In this document: piece after piece, positions 11,741 through 24,349 of the stretch
Layout of the letters: every line of letters starts with the position of its first letter
Position numbering within the stretch: the stretch's first letter is position 1
NCBI RefSeq assembly: GCF_041146395.1
Contig: NC_091000.1
Coordinates: forward strand, 11,298,501 to 11,362,500
Origin: Eulemur rufifrons
Taxonomy: Eukaryota > Chordata > Mammalia > Primates > Lemuridae
Length of the DNA stretch: 64,000 nucleotides
Direction: 5' to 3'
Made by a program: the position numbers and the translations under genes
The notes under the pieces: generated by a model
Database searches by the model: none
What the model was told of the DNA's origin: nothing
The model's input: only the letters and a program-made list of their open reading frames with translations

Positions 11741-11990
11741 CGGGGCCGGCGGCGGCCGCCGCGCTGCGCTCCGGAGCCGGCGGCTCCGCTTTTCTCCCCG
11801 GTGGTGTCGGAATGGGAGGAGGCTCTGCGCGGGTTTGAATCGGTGCAGAGGCAACATTAGCATCTGAAACGAGGTGGCTTTTTAACCCCTGAGGGACCAC
11901 ACGTAAGGATTTAGAAGAGGTGAAGGCTGAACTTTCTCGATTACTCTTCGTCACCCGGAGTGGTGCAGGTAGCCGCGGGGAGAATGGAGT

Positions 11991-14029
11991 CTTTTGTTCC
12001 CGGTATTTTTAATTAGATGGATTTTTTTTTTTTAATGAGTAGTGTACTGTCCTAATCCAGAGGTAAAGCTCTCTTTTTTTCCTGCATACTGTGACTTTTG
12101 TGAATTCGTTGGGAGCAAATCTTAGCAATAATGATTTTGGGTAATTTATGTCAGAAATGCTTACGAATCTGCATTGAGCTTAAATTAACCAGCCCTTTGG
12201 TTCTATTAACTAAAATCCATCATACTAATTGCTTAATGGGGGGAAAGGTACAAAATAATCTTGCTAATTAAAAGAGCAGTCTTTTGCCTGCGAAATACTT
12301 ACGTGTGATTTTTGTCAGGAGGTTTTATAGAACAGAGTCCCTAAAAGAAATTCAACTTTACAGTTGTGCTTCGATGCAGGTTACTCCTGCGGAAAAATAG
12401 TTGGGAATGGTTTGGAAAAACTTGTGCTATATCTATTAAAGATAAAATCATTTTACCATTTGTGTACGTATTTTAATAAAACAAAGATCTGGGGCAGCTT
12501 TCAGAATGAGAAAGTCCCACTCCCTCCCTCTCCTGTGCTAGCAGCTCTCTCTCTCTGGAATATCTTATAAATGATATATACAGATATAAATGTGCCTGTG
12601 TCACAAAGTCGTTCTGTCTTCTGAAAGCCTAATATAATCAAATTCAGTGCCTTAAGATGGTGTAGTTGAAGATTTGATCCCCTTCCACTAAAGTGGAAAT
12701 ACTTTCAGTAATTGAAAGCAGATTCACGTCTGGAGTTGTACAAGCCAAGGTTTTCATTTTTAAAATAAACCTTTTGTTCTCTGGTTTTAAATGTTTCAGA
12801 GCCATCCAGAGACCTCTGTGTGCTAATTGTTAAAGTAGTCCTTAAGAAAGGATTGAAAATATCCAGAGAAGGCATTTTAGCAATACAGCTAACTTGGGAA
12901 GCCTCCCTCTCAGAAGGAGAATGTTTCAATGCAGCATGGACTGTGCCTCACATTTTGTTTTTTCAGCGGACTCCCAGGCAGTAAAATGCAACTGTAATGT
13001 TCAAAACACCAAACTCCAAGCAGAGTCCATCTGGTATAAGAGGTTAAAAAACTTGAGGAATTTTGGTGTTATCCCATTTTATACTGTAATTTACACAATT
13101 TGATGATAAATTTGAAATCCAGTATAAAGTATGTTTAATTTAAAGAGATGCTGAGTGCACATTAACTGATAGAGTGGAACTTACAAAATACGATTGCAGT
13201 TTGTGAACTGGGTTCCTTTCTCATCTTTGGGGGCTAAGTGTTAAAAAGCTTTTAAAAATTGGCTATTAAAGACTGAAATTAGGAAACATTCTAGACAAAG
13301 AGGGAGTCACTTGATCTCTTATTAGCTGTGAAGACAGAGAAGAATGGTGCTGTATAAGAGCGTCACCTTCCTCTTTCAGGACGTGATATCTAAAATGAAT
13401 TGTGTAATTATGAGGAGAAAGTTAAAAGAGTTATACCTTTAACATTGAAAGTTGAGATCAGAAAAGAATAGAAAGGAATATTCCGAATGTTTTAAATAAA
13501 CTAGTTTCTTAACCTGTTGTACCGATTATTAATAAGATGTGAATGGATGTCCTTACAGAGTATGACATGGCAGTTTGATTTCTTAGAAACAAACTACTTG
13601 GTAGCTCCCCATTTTACTTTGTTTCCTTGTCTTCTTCATAGTTTATCATGTGAGCACGTTGTAATAAATGTGAAGTGGATAACTTAGTCATGATTTACGT
13701 GATAGTCTTGTTAATTATTTCTAATGTAAAAGTCCTCTTTTATAAAAAAAGATATGTAAAATATTCAGCAAATCTTTGTAAAATAAAATCTTAACTGAAT
13801 TTTGGCTGTGTTGCATCACATTTCTTAGGTATCAGTGGCCTAGTGTGGTGCATAATAGAATTTAATTCTTCTCAAAGATTTTAGTAAAAGAAGAGCAACT
13901 TAACATGGACTTTTTTTTTACATGTCTGCACACTGATTTTCAGTGTAATATCCTTGTCTAAACATTTAAACTAACCCATTTGGTGGCTTCTATTTACTGT
14001 TAGTTTTTATGTTCTTAAATTTTTTTACT
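11991..14029. other. Probable first-intron sequence, unique
   Basis: Composition falls back to AT-rich. No gene or recognised repeat is seen. Short open frames at 12364-12570 and 12894-13103 (+) have no recognisable features. Absence of interspersed repeats over several kilobases next to the promoter fits constrained, regulatory-rich DNA, but that is inference. Confidence 0.5.
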
Positions 14030-14240
14030 TGGTAAGGGGGTGCGCAGGATCTTCTGTCCTCTGGAATAATCCACGCCATTTATCACGGGACCGCTTTCCT
14101 TCATAATGTAGGAAAGTGGCAAAGGAGGCCCTGTCTAAATACAGTGATCTTGATAATTAATGCTATAAAATAGATTAAAATGCTGTATTCCAGGTATTCA
14201 TTTCCTTAAAAGGGCCACCAGAACAGCGTTGCTAAGCACC
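14030..14240. promoter_or_regulatory. Candidate conserved non-coding element
   Basis: This repeat-free stretch is richer in G and C than its surroundings and keeps CpGs (GTGCGCAGG, CCACGCC, CACGGGACCGC). No open frame of note. It looks like constrained non-coding DNA, but conservation cannot be measured here. Confidence 0.3.
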
Positions 14241-17200
14241 CGTCACTACTGCAAGTAACAGAAAATGACCCAAATTAGAGAACCTGTTCTATGCTGTATT
14301 CTTGCATTTTCTAAAGTGCATTTCAAAAGATTTAACAAGACTCATTCAATTAGTGGAGAAAAAAAGATCTATTTTCAGCTCTGATCAGCAATTAAGAGAT
14401 TGGGCTTTGGAACATCAGTTCTTTATGTTTATAATTTATTTTGTTTCTTAGGCTTTACTTCAAACAATTGTGAATAAAGATTTTTAACAAACCACCTTTC
14501 TAGAAATCCAGATGTAAATGCTAAATAGGACAGTATATTTGTTTTAAATTTTTATCTAAATTTTTATACTAACTTTTCCTCATTTAAAAAAGATTAAATT
14601 GTACACTAATATGATATATTACTGCTTTACTATGGATTTCTTACTCTGTGCAGATGTATATGTGTACATGCCATATATACAGACATATGTAGTTTAAATT
14701 AAAGGATGGCTGTAATTGTTTTATCATAGATATGAGTGCTTTAGCACCTAACATTTGAGAAATAGGATATTCTTCCTTAAGAATATTTGGACATTGTGAA
14801 AATGGTACCATAAAGGAGCAATATGTTTAAGTAAGAAAGTAAATAAATTTAAGGGCAGTAGTTTTGTTTGTTTGTTTGTTTTTGACCTACCAGTAAATTA
14901 TACGCCTCTGGGTTAGACCAGAACTGCTAAATAGTTGTGGCTAATGAGTTAGATCTTCCAGTGACCTGGTTCTTAACTTCTGCTACAGCAATCACAAATA
15001 AAAGCTGCAGAACTTCCTGGTAGAGAGAAAGGAATGGAAAGATAAGGGCTGTTAGAGGTACAGGAGAGAGGAGCGAAAGGGTTCCCAAAGGTTCAGATTA
15101 GTATTAGTAGTGAGATTTTTGCTATATCACAGTGATCTGAACAAGTCTATAGTGTATAAATCTAGGTTTTAAGTAATCAATCATAAATGCTATTTTGGCT
15201 ATAATCATATGTGAAGTTTTCCATATCCTTAAACATTGACTATTTTAAAGCCAAAATAACACTTATTTCTTCCTTCTAAAAGAGATATTTTACGTTAGAA
15301 ATTTATTATGTTTAGATTTATTAGTTTGTTTGGCATTACCGATTTCTCTAGAAATAGATAATATAAAATAAATAAAATTTATATGACTGTTACTGGAGAT
15401 TTGTCCAAAATAAAAAGTTATAATACTCATTTATTTCTAAGGCCTTTTAACCTGAATTGAGTTCTCATGTTAGATATTTGGAATGCGTTGTCTTTTGACA
15501 TGTCAAAGTTCGGTTTTCCCTATAGAGAATAACAATACGATATGTAGATGTTATTTGATTTTATGCATACATATATTTAGCAGATTTGAATATGTATTTT
15601 GATATTTAAGAAACCAATTGTTTTAAAATTGTTTATACATTGATTTTAGTTACAAACTTAGCTGTTCAGTTATAAATCCTATTTATTTAAGTTTTGAAAT
15701 ATCGACTCTTAATTTTTACTATATCAATTTGAAAACAACTACCTCTTTGGTATCCCAGAAACAATTTATGTCATAGATGTTATTAATGGTAAATTCATTT
15801 GAAAAAAGAAGAATAATAATTGAGAAGTACACACAAAGAGTTGAGGGCACATCACATTTAAATAATAGATTTGAGAAACCACATACTGTAGTATTTAAAA
15901 GAAAAACAGAGTTCTACTCTTAAGTTTCATTATTCTCCTCCCTTGATATTAAATAATATTTGACATAAATGTTTTGTACATTAAAAAGGCAGAATGTATT
16001 ATAAAGCATACCAGAATGACCAATATAGAACTAATGTAACAGAGAAAATAGCCTGAAAAAAAAAGGCAAAAATGTTTTATGTCTCTTTAAAACATTCCAC
16101 CCTCCTTTTAGAGAACATAGGAAAACAATTTAGTCTTGTTATATGTATATTAACCTAAAATTTTTTAAAAATGAAAATGATGTATGGACTTCTAAAGAAG
16201 TTTTTTTAGGTCAGTTTGTGCACAGCGTCTTTTTTTCCTTAGTCTTAAACGGTTTCCGGCAGGGACAGAGAGGACCTGCTGTCTAGAGACCTGTAAAATG
16301 AAGTCTGGGACTCTTTTTTTCATGACTTTTCTTTTAAGTTAAATAAAATTACCTTATATAACAAATTTAACATTAACCTTTTATAATTATTTAAACATTA
16401 TTTCATTTTACCTCCTACTTAAAAGTTGTACATTAGTGGAGTAGACACCTGGCTGTGCTCTTAAAAGTTTATTTGTCTTTCAATTCCTGTGATAGTAGGG
16501 GGCAGTACATCTCCTTAATTATCTTTGTTCGGGGAAATGCTGAAAGGCCAGGGTAGTTAAACAAGGCCATTTGGATTTGTGAGGTCGAAGTCAGATGCAA
16601 GGAAAGTGGTTAAATGCATTATCATCTTATTGAGCCCATCATCAGTAAAGTGACCTTGATGGAGGTGGAAAAAACCATTTGACTATTTTATGATAGCCAC
16701 CCCTGCTCATTTTATCACTTACAGATTTTTACATACTGCTTTTTCGTATTTCCTTTTTTTTGTTTTCAAATATTACTTCCTCTGATTGTAGATAACCAGA
16801 GTGAAGGTGAAAATTAAAATTAGTTTCTTTTTAATGAAAGCAGATTTTCCTTCATAAATTTATTTCATACACTGATATATATGGAAATATCTCTTCATTA
16901 AAAATTAAGGTGATCAGGCTGGCTGACCATTCTGTATTTGCTTTTAAGGGTCTTTTAATGATGATGATTAGTCTCTTTGCAAAGAAGCTGCTATTCTGCT
17001 ACTTTTCAAATTGTTTTTAAGCTATTAAGAAGAGAGACTTGCCAACTTCAATTTTAGCAGTGGGAATAATGTTTGTTTTAACAAGTGCCTAAGTATGTTT
17101 ACTTGAAGGGTATTCAAGTTTTAGTAGTTCTATTGCTGCTGTTCTAGAGTCATCACTTCCCTTAAGAAGTTAAAACAAAACCGTAAGATTTATAGTTTAT

Positions 17201-17734
17201 ATTTCTTAACTTTATGGCCAGTATTTTCCTTGTGATGTATTTTACATCAACTCCAGTAAAATGGAATTCTTGCTTAAATATTTGAACAAGTATTGTTCAA
17301 TAAGAGGAAGAGTGGTCTTAAACACAGTACAAGATCTTACCTTTTTGGAAACTCCAGTTAAAGCAATTAAGTGCTGCATACAAGAGTTTTGTTTTCCTAG
17401 GCAAAGCTGTCAAACATTACTGATTGGAGTTTAGCTTATGCTTTACATTTTACTGAATTCTTTTTTATTACAATTAATCAGAGCTAAGTATAAATCTTAC
17501 CATGTGAAAGAATAGATTGGCCCATTATCAAAATACCTAAACTATTATTTCAGGCTTTGTCTGCGATATCTCCTTATCATCATGCTATGAATTATGTAAC
17601 ACTAAAATCTCAGGAACTCAAAATCACCAAAAATAGTTCCTTCAGGAGAGTCACATTTTCTTGATCACAAAGGACTTATTTCTTTAAGAACCTTTTATTT
17701 AAAAAAAATAAACAGATTGAAATATGTTTAAAAT
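14241..17734. other. Repeat-poor AT-rich DNA, probable intron
   Basis: No coding potential. A short (TTTG)n run lies at 14863-14880. Two sub-stretches, about 16,430-16,680 and 16,900-17,060, have mixed composition and no repeat signature and may be conserved elements. The remainder is AT-rich with nothing recognised. Confidence 0.5.
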
Positions 17735-18335
17735 GAATTATAAACTCTGTCATTCCCTGCTCTGTTCCCATTATCAGGGCCTAAATTCAGGCTCTTTTCT
17801 TCTCTTACCTAAACTGTTTCCTTATCTTTCCAACCTGGTTGCCCCGTCTTCTGCCTGTCTCTTTGTTCCAGCCTCCACACTGCCATCACGGTTGTCATTC
17901 TGAGTGTGTTGTCTCAGACCTTCTGTGATCCTGCCTCACCCCCATTGCTCTCCTCTGCTCCCACCTTTCCACCGCGCTGCAACATTTTCACTTTGTCTCT
18001 GTCACTTTGAAAGGTGCCCATTTTTACCGTCTCACAAAGCTTTCAAGAACCTACTTGCATGGCATTTCTTTTCCGAAGCCTTTCCTGATTGCCTGGGGCC
18101 AAGCTGGCTACTCCTTCCTCTGTGCTTCCACGGCACCTGATAGTATTTCTGCTCTATCACTTAACACTCTATATGATAATCATTCGTTTACCTTTCTCTC
18201 TCTCCCACTAGGGGGACAAGTTCTTTCAGGTCACAACTCTGTCCCAATCATGGGGACATACCAGCACTAAGCACATGCTGAGAAAATAGTAGTTATTCAA
18301 TAAATGTTTGTTGATGCTCATTGAATGAGTATATT
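17735..18335 (+). mobile_element. LINE L2 3'-end fragment (sense)
   Basis: A long pyrimidine-rich body ends with the L2 3' signature: 'CTCTCTCCCACTAGGGGGAC', a CAAGTTCTTTCAGGTCACAACTCTGTCCC block, CATGGGGACATACCAGCACTAAGCACATGC and TTCAATAAATGTTTGTTGAT. Open frames over it (17904-18140, 18007-18270) are incidental. Confidence 0.85.
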
Positions 18336-18499
18336 AAATATAATTTAATTTCTTGGTGACAGAGGTCATCATTATGAAAATCACTGTTGTTTCAAATCAT
18401 TGAAAATTACTGTTCTGTGTTGAAATATAATTGTTTACTCAGGAGCTGTTGAGGACTGAGTATCCCGATTAAATGATCCCGTATGACAGTGCCTAATAT

Positions 18500-18675
18500 T
18501 ACTATCATCTCTCATTTTTGAGCCCTTACTATGTGAAATGTTTTATATATATCATTTTATTTTCTCACATCTCTTTAGTGAAAGGATTTTCCCATTTTAC
18601 GGAGAGGGAAATTGTTACTTGTAATGGTGAAACAGTGTCCTATGTGATTCCAAACCTGATCTAAATATCACACTC
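18500..18675 (-). repeat. MIR SINE fragment (antisense)
   Basis: The + strand shows TGAGCCCTTACTATGTGAAA, a CATTTTATTTTCTCACATC block, CCCATTTTACGGAGAGGGAAA and a following GGTGA...CCAAACCTGATCTAAA block. This is the reverse-complement order of MIR. Confidence 0.7.
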
Positions 18676-19499
18676 CTCCTTGTTAGCATTTCAAATTATA
18701 TATTCAAGTACAGGTATTATTTCTAAGGTAGATTTTTCATTTTTCTCCCTAGTTGTAACGCTGTCAACTTTCACTTCTTACTGCTCTGTCACCAAAAAAC
18801 CAAAATTATTTTGTTGTTATTGTTATAGTCTATGAATTAAATAGGAATATAGGAATAGAAAGGTTCTGAGTAAGGATTCTTCTTAGAGCTAATTTTATTA
18901 GTTTTGGCTTCTCAGAAGCCTTTTTGCCCAGATGCCTCCATTTCTTTGCATTTTTCGTCAGCTGAGATTTTTGGGTAGCTGAGTTCCAAGTGTTTGTTTA
19001 GGTGAAGCAAAATGTCAGTTTCCACAGTTAGGGACTTTTAAAAGAAGTTCAATGAATCATAACAGTTAATTTGAGTAAGAAAAAAATTATGCTAAAATTA
19101 CATGCACAGTTAATCTGAAACTTAAACTCATTGATAAAGATACTTCTGCTTCTAATATATTTTTTAAACTGGTAAACATCGTATCTAATGCAGTTCTCTT
19201 TTGGGTGACTTGTAGGGAAGATGTATTCTTTAGAATGATCTTTTGGAGCAAAAGCCAGTACACCTTCCATGTTTTGTTACCAGAAGATTAATAGGCAAGA
19301 AGTGATGAAAGAACAGGGAAAGAAACTCCGTATTTCTACTCTCTTGCCCTATCTTCATCAACTGCAGGAACAAAAAACCCATAAAAAACCAATATTACTT
19401 TCTCCTATGAAAATGGATAGAATTAGAGACTTTCGGAACTGAAGAGAATCCTCAAAATCACGTAATCCGGACAGCACATTTTATAAGTAGAGGAGCCAA

Positions 19500-19690
19500 G
19501 GCCTAATGATAGCTAATATTTATCAAGTATTTACTAGAACTCTATGCCAGACCCTTTTTATATTGATTCATCTCATTTCAGAAATCATGGAATTAAATAC
19601 TCTCATAATTTCCATTTTAAAGATAGGGAAACTGAGTCATAGTAAATTGCTAGAGGTAAAGCCAGAATTTGAACGCAGGCATGTGCATAA
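19500..19690 (-). repeat. MIR SINE (antisense)
   Basis: TAGCTAATATTTATCAAGTATTTACTAGAACTCTATGCCAGACCC, then TTTTAAAGATAGGGAAACTGAGTC, AAATTGCTAGAGGTAAAGCC and AATTTGAACGCAGGCATGTG follow the antisense MIR consensus end to end. The positions given as blocks are contiguous. The 62-codon open frame over it is not a gene. Confidence 0.85.
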
Positions 19691-19769
19691 CTAAATCATG
19701 CTCCTTTCTTTCTTGGGAATGACTGGAGAGCTCTTGAAGTAGCTGCGTTTGTAACAGGTTATTTATGAA

Positions 19770-19890
19770 GTAAATATGATCCTTACTCCCTATTTTATAG
19801 ATGAGAAAATTGAGTCTTAAAGAGATTAAATAACTTGCATAAGGTTATTGAAATACTAAATTACAAAGTGAGATTAAAAATTCAGGTTTG
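19770..19890 (-). repeat. MIR SINE fragment (antisense)
   Basis: TATTTTATAGATGAGAAAAT and TGAGTCTTAAAGAGATTAAA, then TAACTTGCATAAGGTTATTG, match the antisense MIR core. Confidence 0.75.
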
Positions 19891-20169
19891 GGCTAATCTC
19901 AAATTTATGTCTCTCTTCATTCCTAATTCTGCATCCATTGTAGTTGTCAAATTGGATTTTGTTTTGATTATAGTACTAAATTTGCTTTACACGTAAGTTC
20001 AGTTTACTATCATAGAATAGAAATATGATGCCAGTATACAGCTTTTCATAAATATTATAACCATTGACTATTACAAAGATTTCCATATTTGCTCAAGCAA
20101 ATAATTTATCAACAAGTACTTATTGAGGGAATATATGTTTTGTATTGTTTTCTATTTTTGTTTTTAATC

Positions 20170-20480
20170 TTATTTAGATTTTTTTTTCAGTGAGGCCTGA
20201 TCATCTATGGTATGGCTAATGTCTACCCCCTGATTAATATCCAGCAATGATTAGCATCATTGATTAGAAAATTAATAGATATGCCTGTATTGACACTTCT
20301 ATTCCCCATTTAATGGCTTGTTTATTTAATTGATGGCTAATGTTTTTACTATTAAAGGCTATTAACACATCAAAATGCTTTTTATTGAACCTGGCAAAAT
20401 GATAAATTATGTTTGTGTTTACTCCTTTGTGCCTAAGGCTAATTTATTGGTGGTCTTGTTTTTTATAGTTTTAGTCAGCT
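20170..20480. promoter_or_regulatory. Candidate conserved element rich in homeodomain-type TAAT sites
   Basis: Repeat-free stretch with a dense set of TAAT/ATTA cores: CTGATTAATATC, ATGATTAGCATCATTGATTAG, AAAATTAATAGAT, CCATTTAATGGC and TTTAATTGATGGCTAATG. Palindromic ATTA arrangements like these are frequent in developmental enhancers. No open frame. Functional status is inference. Confidence 0.35.
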
Positions 20481-20519
20481 AAAACCTTCTGCTTAGGAAG
20501 TCAAGTAAAGTAGCAAACT

Positions 20520-20645
20520 GTTAACTGGTGGTATGTCCTTGGAAAAGTCGCTTGACTTTTCTGGATTGTACCTGTAAAAGGAGGGGAGTAAACCAGATCG
20601 ATGACTTCAAACAATGCAGTTTCGTGTAGTAGTTCCATGGAGTTT
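20520..20645 (+). repeat. Degenerate MIR fragment (sense)
   Basis: 'TCCTTGGAAAAGTCGCTTGA' followed by CTTTTCTGGATTGTACCTGTAAAAGGAGGGG parallels the MIR core 'CCTTGGGCAAGTCACTTAAC ... CTCATCTGTAAAATGGGG'. Heavily decayed. Confidence 0.5.
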
Positions 20646-23400
20646 CTTCAATTGTTAGATTCAAAATTCTAGGGGAAAAAAATCAAACTGAAAATGGTAA
20701 TAAAACATAGCATGAATAAATAAAATATATGATGCAATTTTACATGTTGTGCTACTGGGTTATTATATTTTTACATATATGTCCTGTTTTCTCTGTGCAT
20801 ATCTCTCATGCTTTTTGTGAAGGTGTAGGGAAGGAAGTGGGAGCCCTATTCTGGCATCTTCTGCAGGGCATCCCTAGGAAGGAGTACTGTTACTCACCAG
20901 CTTCCAAGGAAAGGGTCAGGCTGTGGACTACATACGCTTGCTGTAATTGGTCTTCGGTTGTATAGAGAGTCTGAAAATGAAGGCAGTTGTCCTTATCATG
21001 AATAGATGCTTACTATTCACATGTTTGTTGTAGTATCCTCTTTTGACATTGAGTTTATTTCCAAGGCAGAGATAAAAATAGTTGTCATTATTATAGTCAT
21101 GCCTCATTTTGATGAAATATAAATTTAACTAGTTTGATTACTTACCTTCCATCACAGGCTTGAGTAACCAATGTTTGGCTATTTCAAAAAATTAAATCGA
21201 TTCTCAAAAGAGAGTATTTACCACAGTTAATTATATTCAGAAAAAATAATGCTAAAGGCCTATGAGGCCTTTTCAAAAGCGAAATTTTGGTATTATAACT
21301 GAGAAATGACTACATCATCTGAAAAAGGCAGTAACTCCTGAGTTGGCCACTTTGAAGGCCATAATGTTCATCTGGGTGAAGTCTAGTATTTTTAAGAAGT
21401 GAGGGACAATATAGTATAGCCCGTTTCACATGCCAGGATTAAGTACTGAAGCAGAATGGTGTCCTTAATGGGTAGAACAATTAAATTTGGAAATTTAGAA
21501 TCTAAAACTTTATATAGTAGTTATTTTTAATGCATAGTTGTTTATTTTGAATAAGACTCATAGCCTTTTTTAAACTACTAAGGTCTGTGAATGTATGATA
21601 ATATGTTTGATTTCTTTAAAGCATATTTAAATTTCATGCATATTACATTTCATACAAAAAGCAAAGCTCAGTCTTCACTTTTATGCTTCCAGTTAGGAAG
21701 ACAGGATTCAAGGTGCGAAGTCTTTCATAAATTGAAAAAAAATTATTTGCTTTCAAGCTCAGATATCAGTATAAACACCTGATTTATTCAAATGCTTACT
21801 AATTTATTAATTACTATTAGTTATTAATTAATACTCAATATTTCAGTTTCTCAAGAGCTAGTCATTAGAATTGTAAATTTACAGTATTCCTTTCACCTCA
21901 GTTGAGGCAGAACATGAGTAGAATTAAATATTCAACATAAAGTATATTTATGGAGAAAGAAAGTTGATAGCATCTTTTCAGTTAAAAAATATCTCCTTGT
22001 TTATATTTTGTAAAATTCCTCTCTAGCCCCTATTTCCAGGAATATTTCAATTAGCAATAACAGGATGTCTACTTCTAAATGCCTAGGGTGTACTTTTAAC
22101 TCTAATGAGATACCTTGTTGGAAGAGGACCACTTGAAGATTTTATTAATCTTTGCAGTGTGAAAATGGAAACACTCTGAAACAAAATAACTAGTTCTAAA
22201 TTCTGATAAAATGATACATCCTCACCATGATCCCAGGGCAGAGCACCTTAAAATTGAATAAAGGTAAATCTGAAACAATACATTGAATTCTCTAATTCTT
22301 AAATTCATCAAACATAAAATAAAATATATATATTAAACTGCTCTGTTTATGAGAATTTTTTTTATTTAGTCAACCATAATCTGATGAAATGTCAGTGTCT
22401 CAGAGCTTGATTCATATTACCAAAATATCCATCAGCCTGCTTCTACCCTGGGCAAAAATATTTGAGGTGGCAAACTGTAGTACACAGTATAATATTAGAA
22501 TTCTATACATGAAAAGGATTTACACCATCTACACATTAGTGGTTGCCTACGAAAAGGTGGAAAGAAAGGAAAGAGAGGAAAGAGATCAGAGGCATGATAG
22601 TGATGTTTAGCTGGCTCTAACATTTTATTTCAAATAAAGCAGGATATTGAACATTAACAACCATTTATGACATTGTTCTGTGCATGCTATGTATCACACG
22701 ATCCCTACTTCTCTTAAAGATTTGAACAAACCCATTTTATATATTTCTGTGAAGTTATTAATTAGTGTTGAACTTCATTTCTTTTTAAAATTACATTTAA
22801 CCCAGTAATCACTGAGTTTAAGTTATTGTACTTACTCATGATTAGTGTAGCAATGTTTTTCTATAAAATTAGAAAACAGTCTATACTGATAATAATTAAC
22901 TATAGTCTATTTTACAAATTTACTGATTTCTTAAGGAAAATCAATTCATAATTTTAAAAAGGGAATTTACTCAGCATTTTTTGAAAACCTACTATGCACC
23001 TCGTAACCTCTGTATCTTCCTATTAATAACCATACAATTTTGAGTCCATTTAAACTAATTTCTTTCCACTTAGATATATACTCAATCAGTAATCAAAAAA
23101 TCCGGATTTGACAAACCAGATATTTTTGGGATCTACTTATTATAAAGTTGATTGAAGCCAGGACATGGAGGACCATGAATTTCCAGATAAAAGGGTTTAA
23201 ATGTTCCTTTGGGGATCCCTGGGGATTTGGCATAGAACACAGTCACATAATACAATGTGTTTGGGAGAAGATCTCTTTGGTAGATGCTGTTAGATGAATT
23301 GTAAAAGGGAGATAGTAGAAGTAGAGAAACCAATGTTGGGCTTTTCCTACTATGACTTTCAATTCATGACATCCTCTTAAATTTCTTAAATTTTACAGTT
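20646..23400. other. AT-rich unique DNA
   Basis: No gene and no clear repeat. A palindromic TTATTAATTA cluster lies at about 21,800-21,835. The short open frames (20729-20965, 21591-21782, 22389-22610, 23133-23333) show no recognisable feature. Confidence 0.5.
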
Positions 23401-23404
23401 GATC

Positions 23405-23510
23405 AATGTCAGCTTCACAGTGGCAGGGACTTCTGTTCACTGAGGTTTCCTCAGAGCCTTGAACAGTGCCTGGCACATGGTTGGTCCTCAGTGAATAATT
23501 GTTGACTCTA
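23405..23510 (+). mobile_element. LINE L2 3'-end fragment (sense)
   Basis: A GGCAGGGACTTCTGTTCACTG block, then CCTTGAACAGTGCCTGGCACATGG, TTGGTCCTCAGTGAATAATTG. This is the L2 terminal signature (cf. GGCAGGGACTTTGTCTGT..., AGCACAGTGCCTGGCACATAG, CTCAATAAATATTTG). Confidence 0.8.
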
Positions 23511-23519
23511 ATTAATGAG

Positions 23520-23625
23520 TACACAAAGACCCAAAAAGACCAAGTGACCTTTTTGAGTTTACACAGCTAAAGTAGTGACAGATTCAGCTAAACGTGTAGC
23601 TGACTCGCAGTCTGGTATTCTTTTG
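23520..23625 (-). repeat. MIR SINE fragment (antisense)
   Basis: ACCAAGTGACCTTTTTGAGT, TTACACAGCTAAAGTAGTGA and a following CAGATTCAGCTAAACG... block match the antisense MIR core (AAGTGACTTGCCCAAGGTCACACAGCTAGTAAGTGGCAG). Confidence 0.65.
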
Positions 23626-24097
23626 ACATGCTAGGCTTTCATGCAGGTCATTACCGTCAGGGTAGCTTTTTCTTTCCTTCCTCCTCCTCAGCTCTTATCC
23701 TAAATTCTTTTCAATTCATTTCTTCCAGCAAGTGATTGCAAACTACCTTATCTCGTACATACTCATTACAGCCTCTTCTGAGCTCTTAATAGTTGCTTTC
23801 ACACACAGATATAATGGGTTAAGTTATTTATTTTCATTTTTTTTTTTTTGGCTGGTAAATCCAAGGTCAGAGACCACGTCTTCTCTTTGGGATTTTGTTT
23901 GCTTGTTTGATTTTTCAGCCACCTTCCGCTCAGAACAACTGCGTTCAGGACATCTTTGAATACAGAAGCTTGTTGACTGACTGCCCAGCCGCCAAGTCTT
24001 TTTAGTCCAAGTTCTTAAGAAGTTACAGACATAAAGGTCAAATTACTTTTGTTAGATTGGCAAGGAACACTTACAATTTAGTTGATATTTTTTAATA

Positions 24098-24349
24098 CAG
24101 TGATTCCTTGTTATACTCAGGGACTGGTTGCAGGACACCGCCCCTCTTCCCGTGCATATACCAAAATCCGCACACACTGAGGCCTGCAGTGGGCCCTGCG
24201 GAACCGCCTCTACGGAAAAGGCGCCCCCTCCGTATGCGTAGGTCCGCATCCTTCAAATACTGTATTTTCCATCGGAGTTGGGGCAGAAAAAAAAATCTGT
24301 GTATAAGTGACCTGCACAGTTCTTACCCGTGTTGTTCAAGGGTCAAGTG
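24098..24349 (+). mobile_element. MER2-type Tigger MITE (Tc1/mariner superfamily)
   Basis: Starts CAGTGATTCCTTGTTATACTC after a TA and ends TTCAAGGGTCAAGTG. Internal 'ACCAAAATCCGCACACACTG' and AAAAATCTGTGTATAAGTGACCTGCACAGTT are MER2/Tigger1 hallmarks (ATACCAAAATCCGCGGATGCTCAAG; AAATCCGTGTATAAGTGGACCCGCGCAGTT). The open frames over it on both strands are incidental. Confidence 0.85.

Larger units (their letters stand above)
10560..11990 (+). promoter_or_regulatory. CpG island, probable promoter and first-exon region of an unidentified gene
   Basis: Base composition jumps from AT-rich to very GC-rich with many intact CpGs. There are two lobes, about 10,570-10,990 and about 11,335-11,860, separated by a less GC-rich saddle that holds a GT microsatellite. 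No TATA box is evident, as usual for CpG-island promoters. Several + strand GT donors with plausible context are present: 10,911 (CCGAG/GTACCG), 11,646 (GGCAAG/GTGGGT-like) and 11,902 (CAC/GTAAGG). The many open frames on both strands (for example 10602-11100 minus, 11038-11496 plus, 11508-11954 minus) are what GC-rich, stop-poor sequence gives by itself. The gene is not identified. Direction is inferred to be rightward because the better donors are on the + strand and candidate enhancers lie to the right. Confidence 0.85.

Noticed and set aside
11508..11954. 148-codon minus-strand frame in the right CpG-island lobe
   Set aside because: Overlaps open frames on the other strand and in other frames; low-complexity Pro/Ala/Arg composition.
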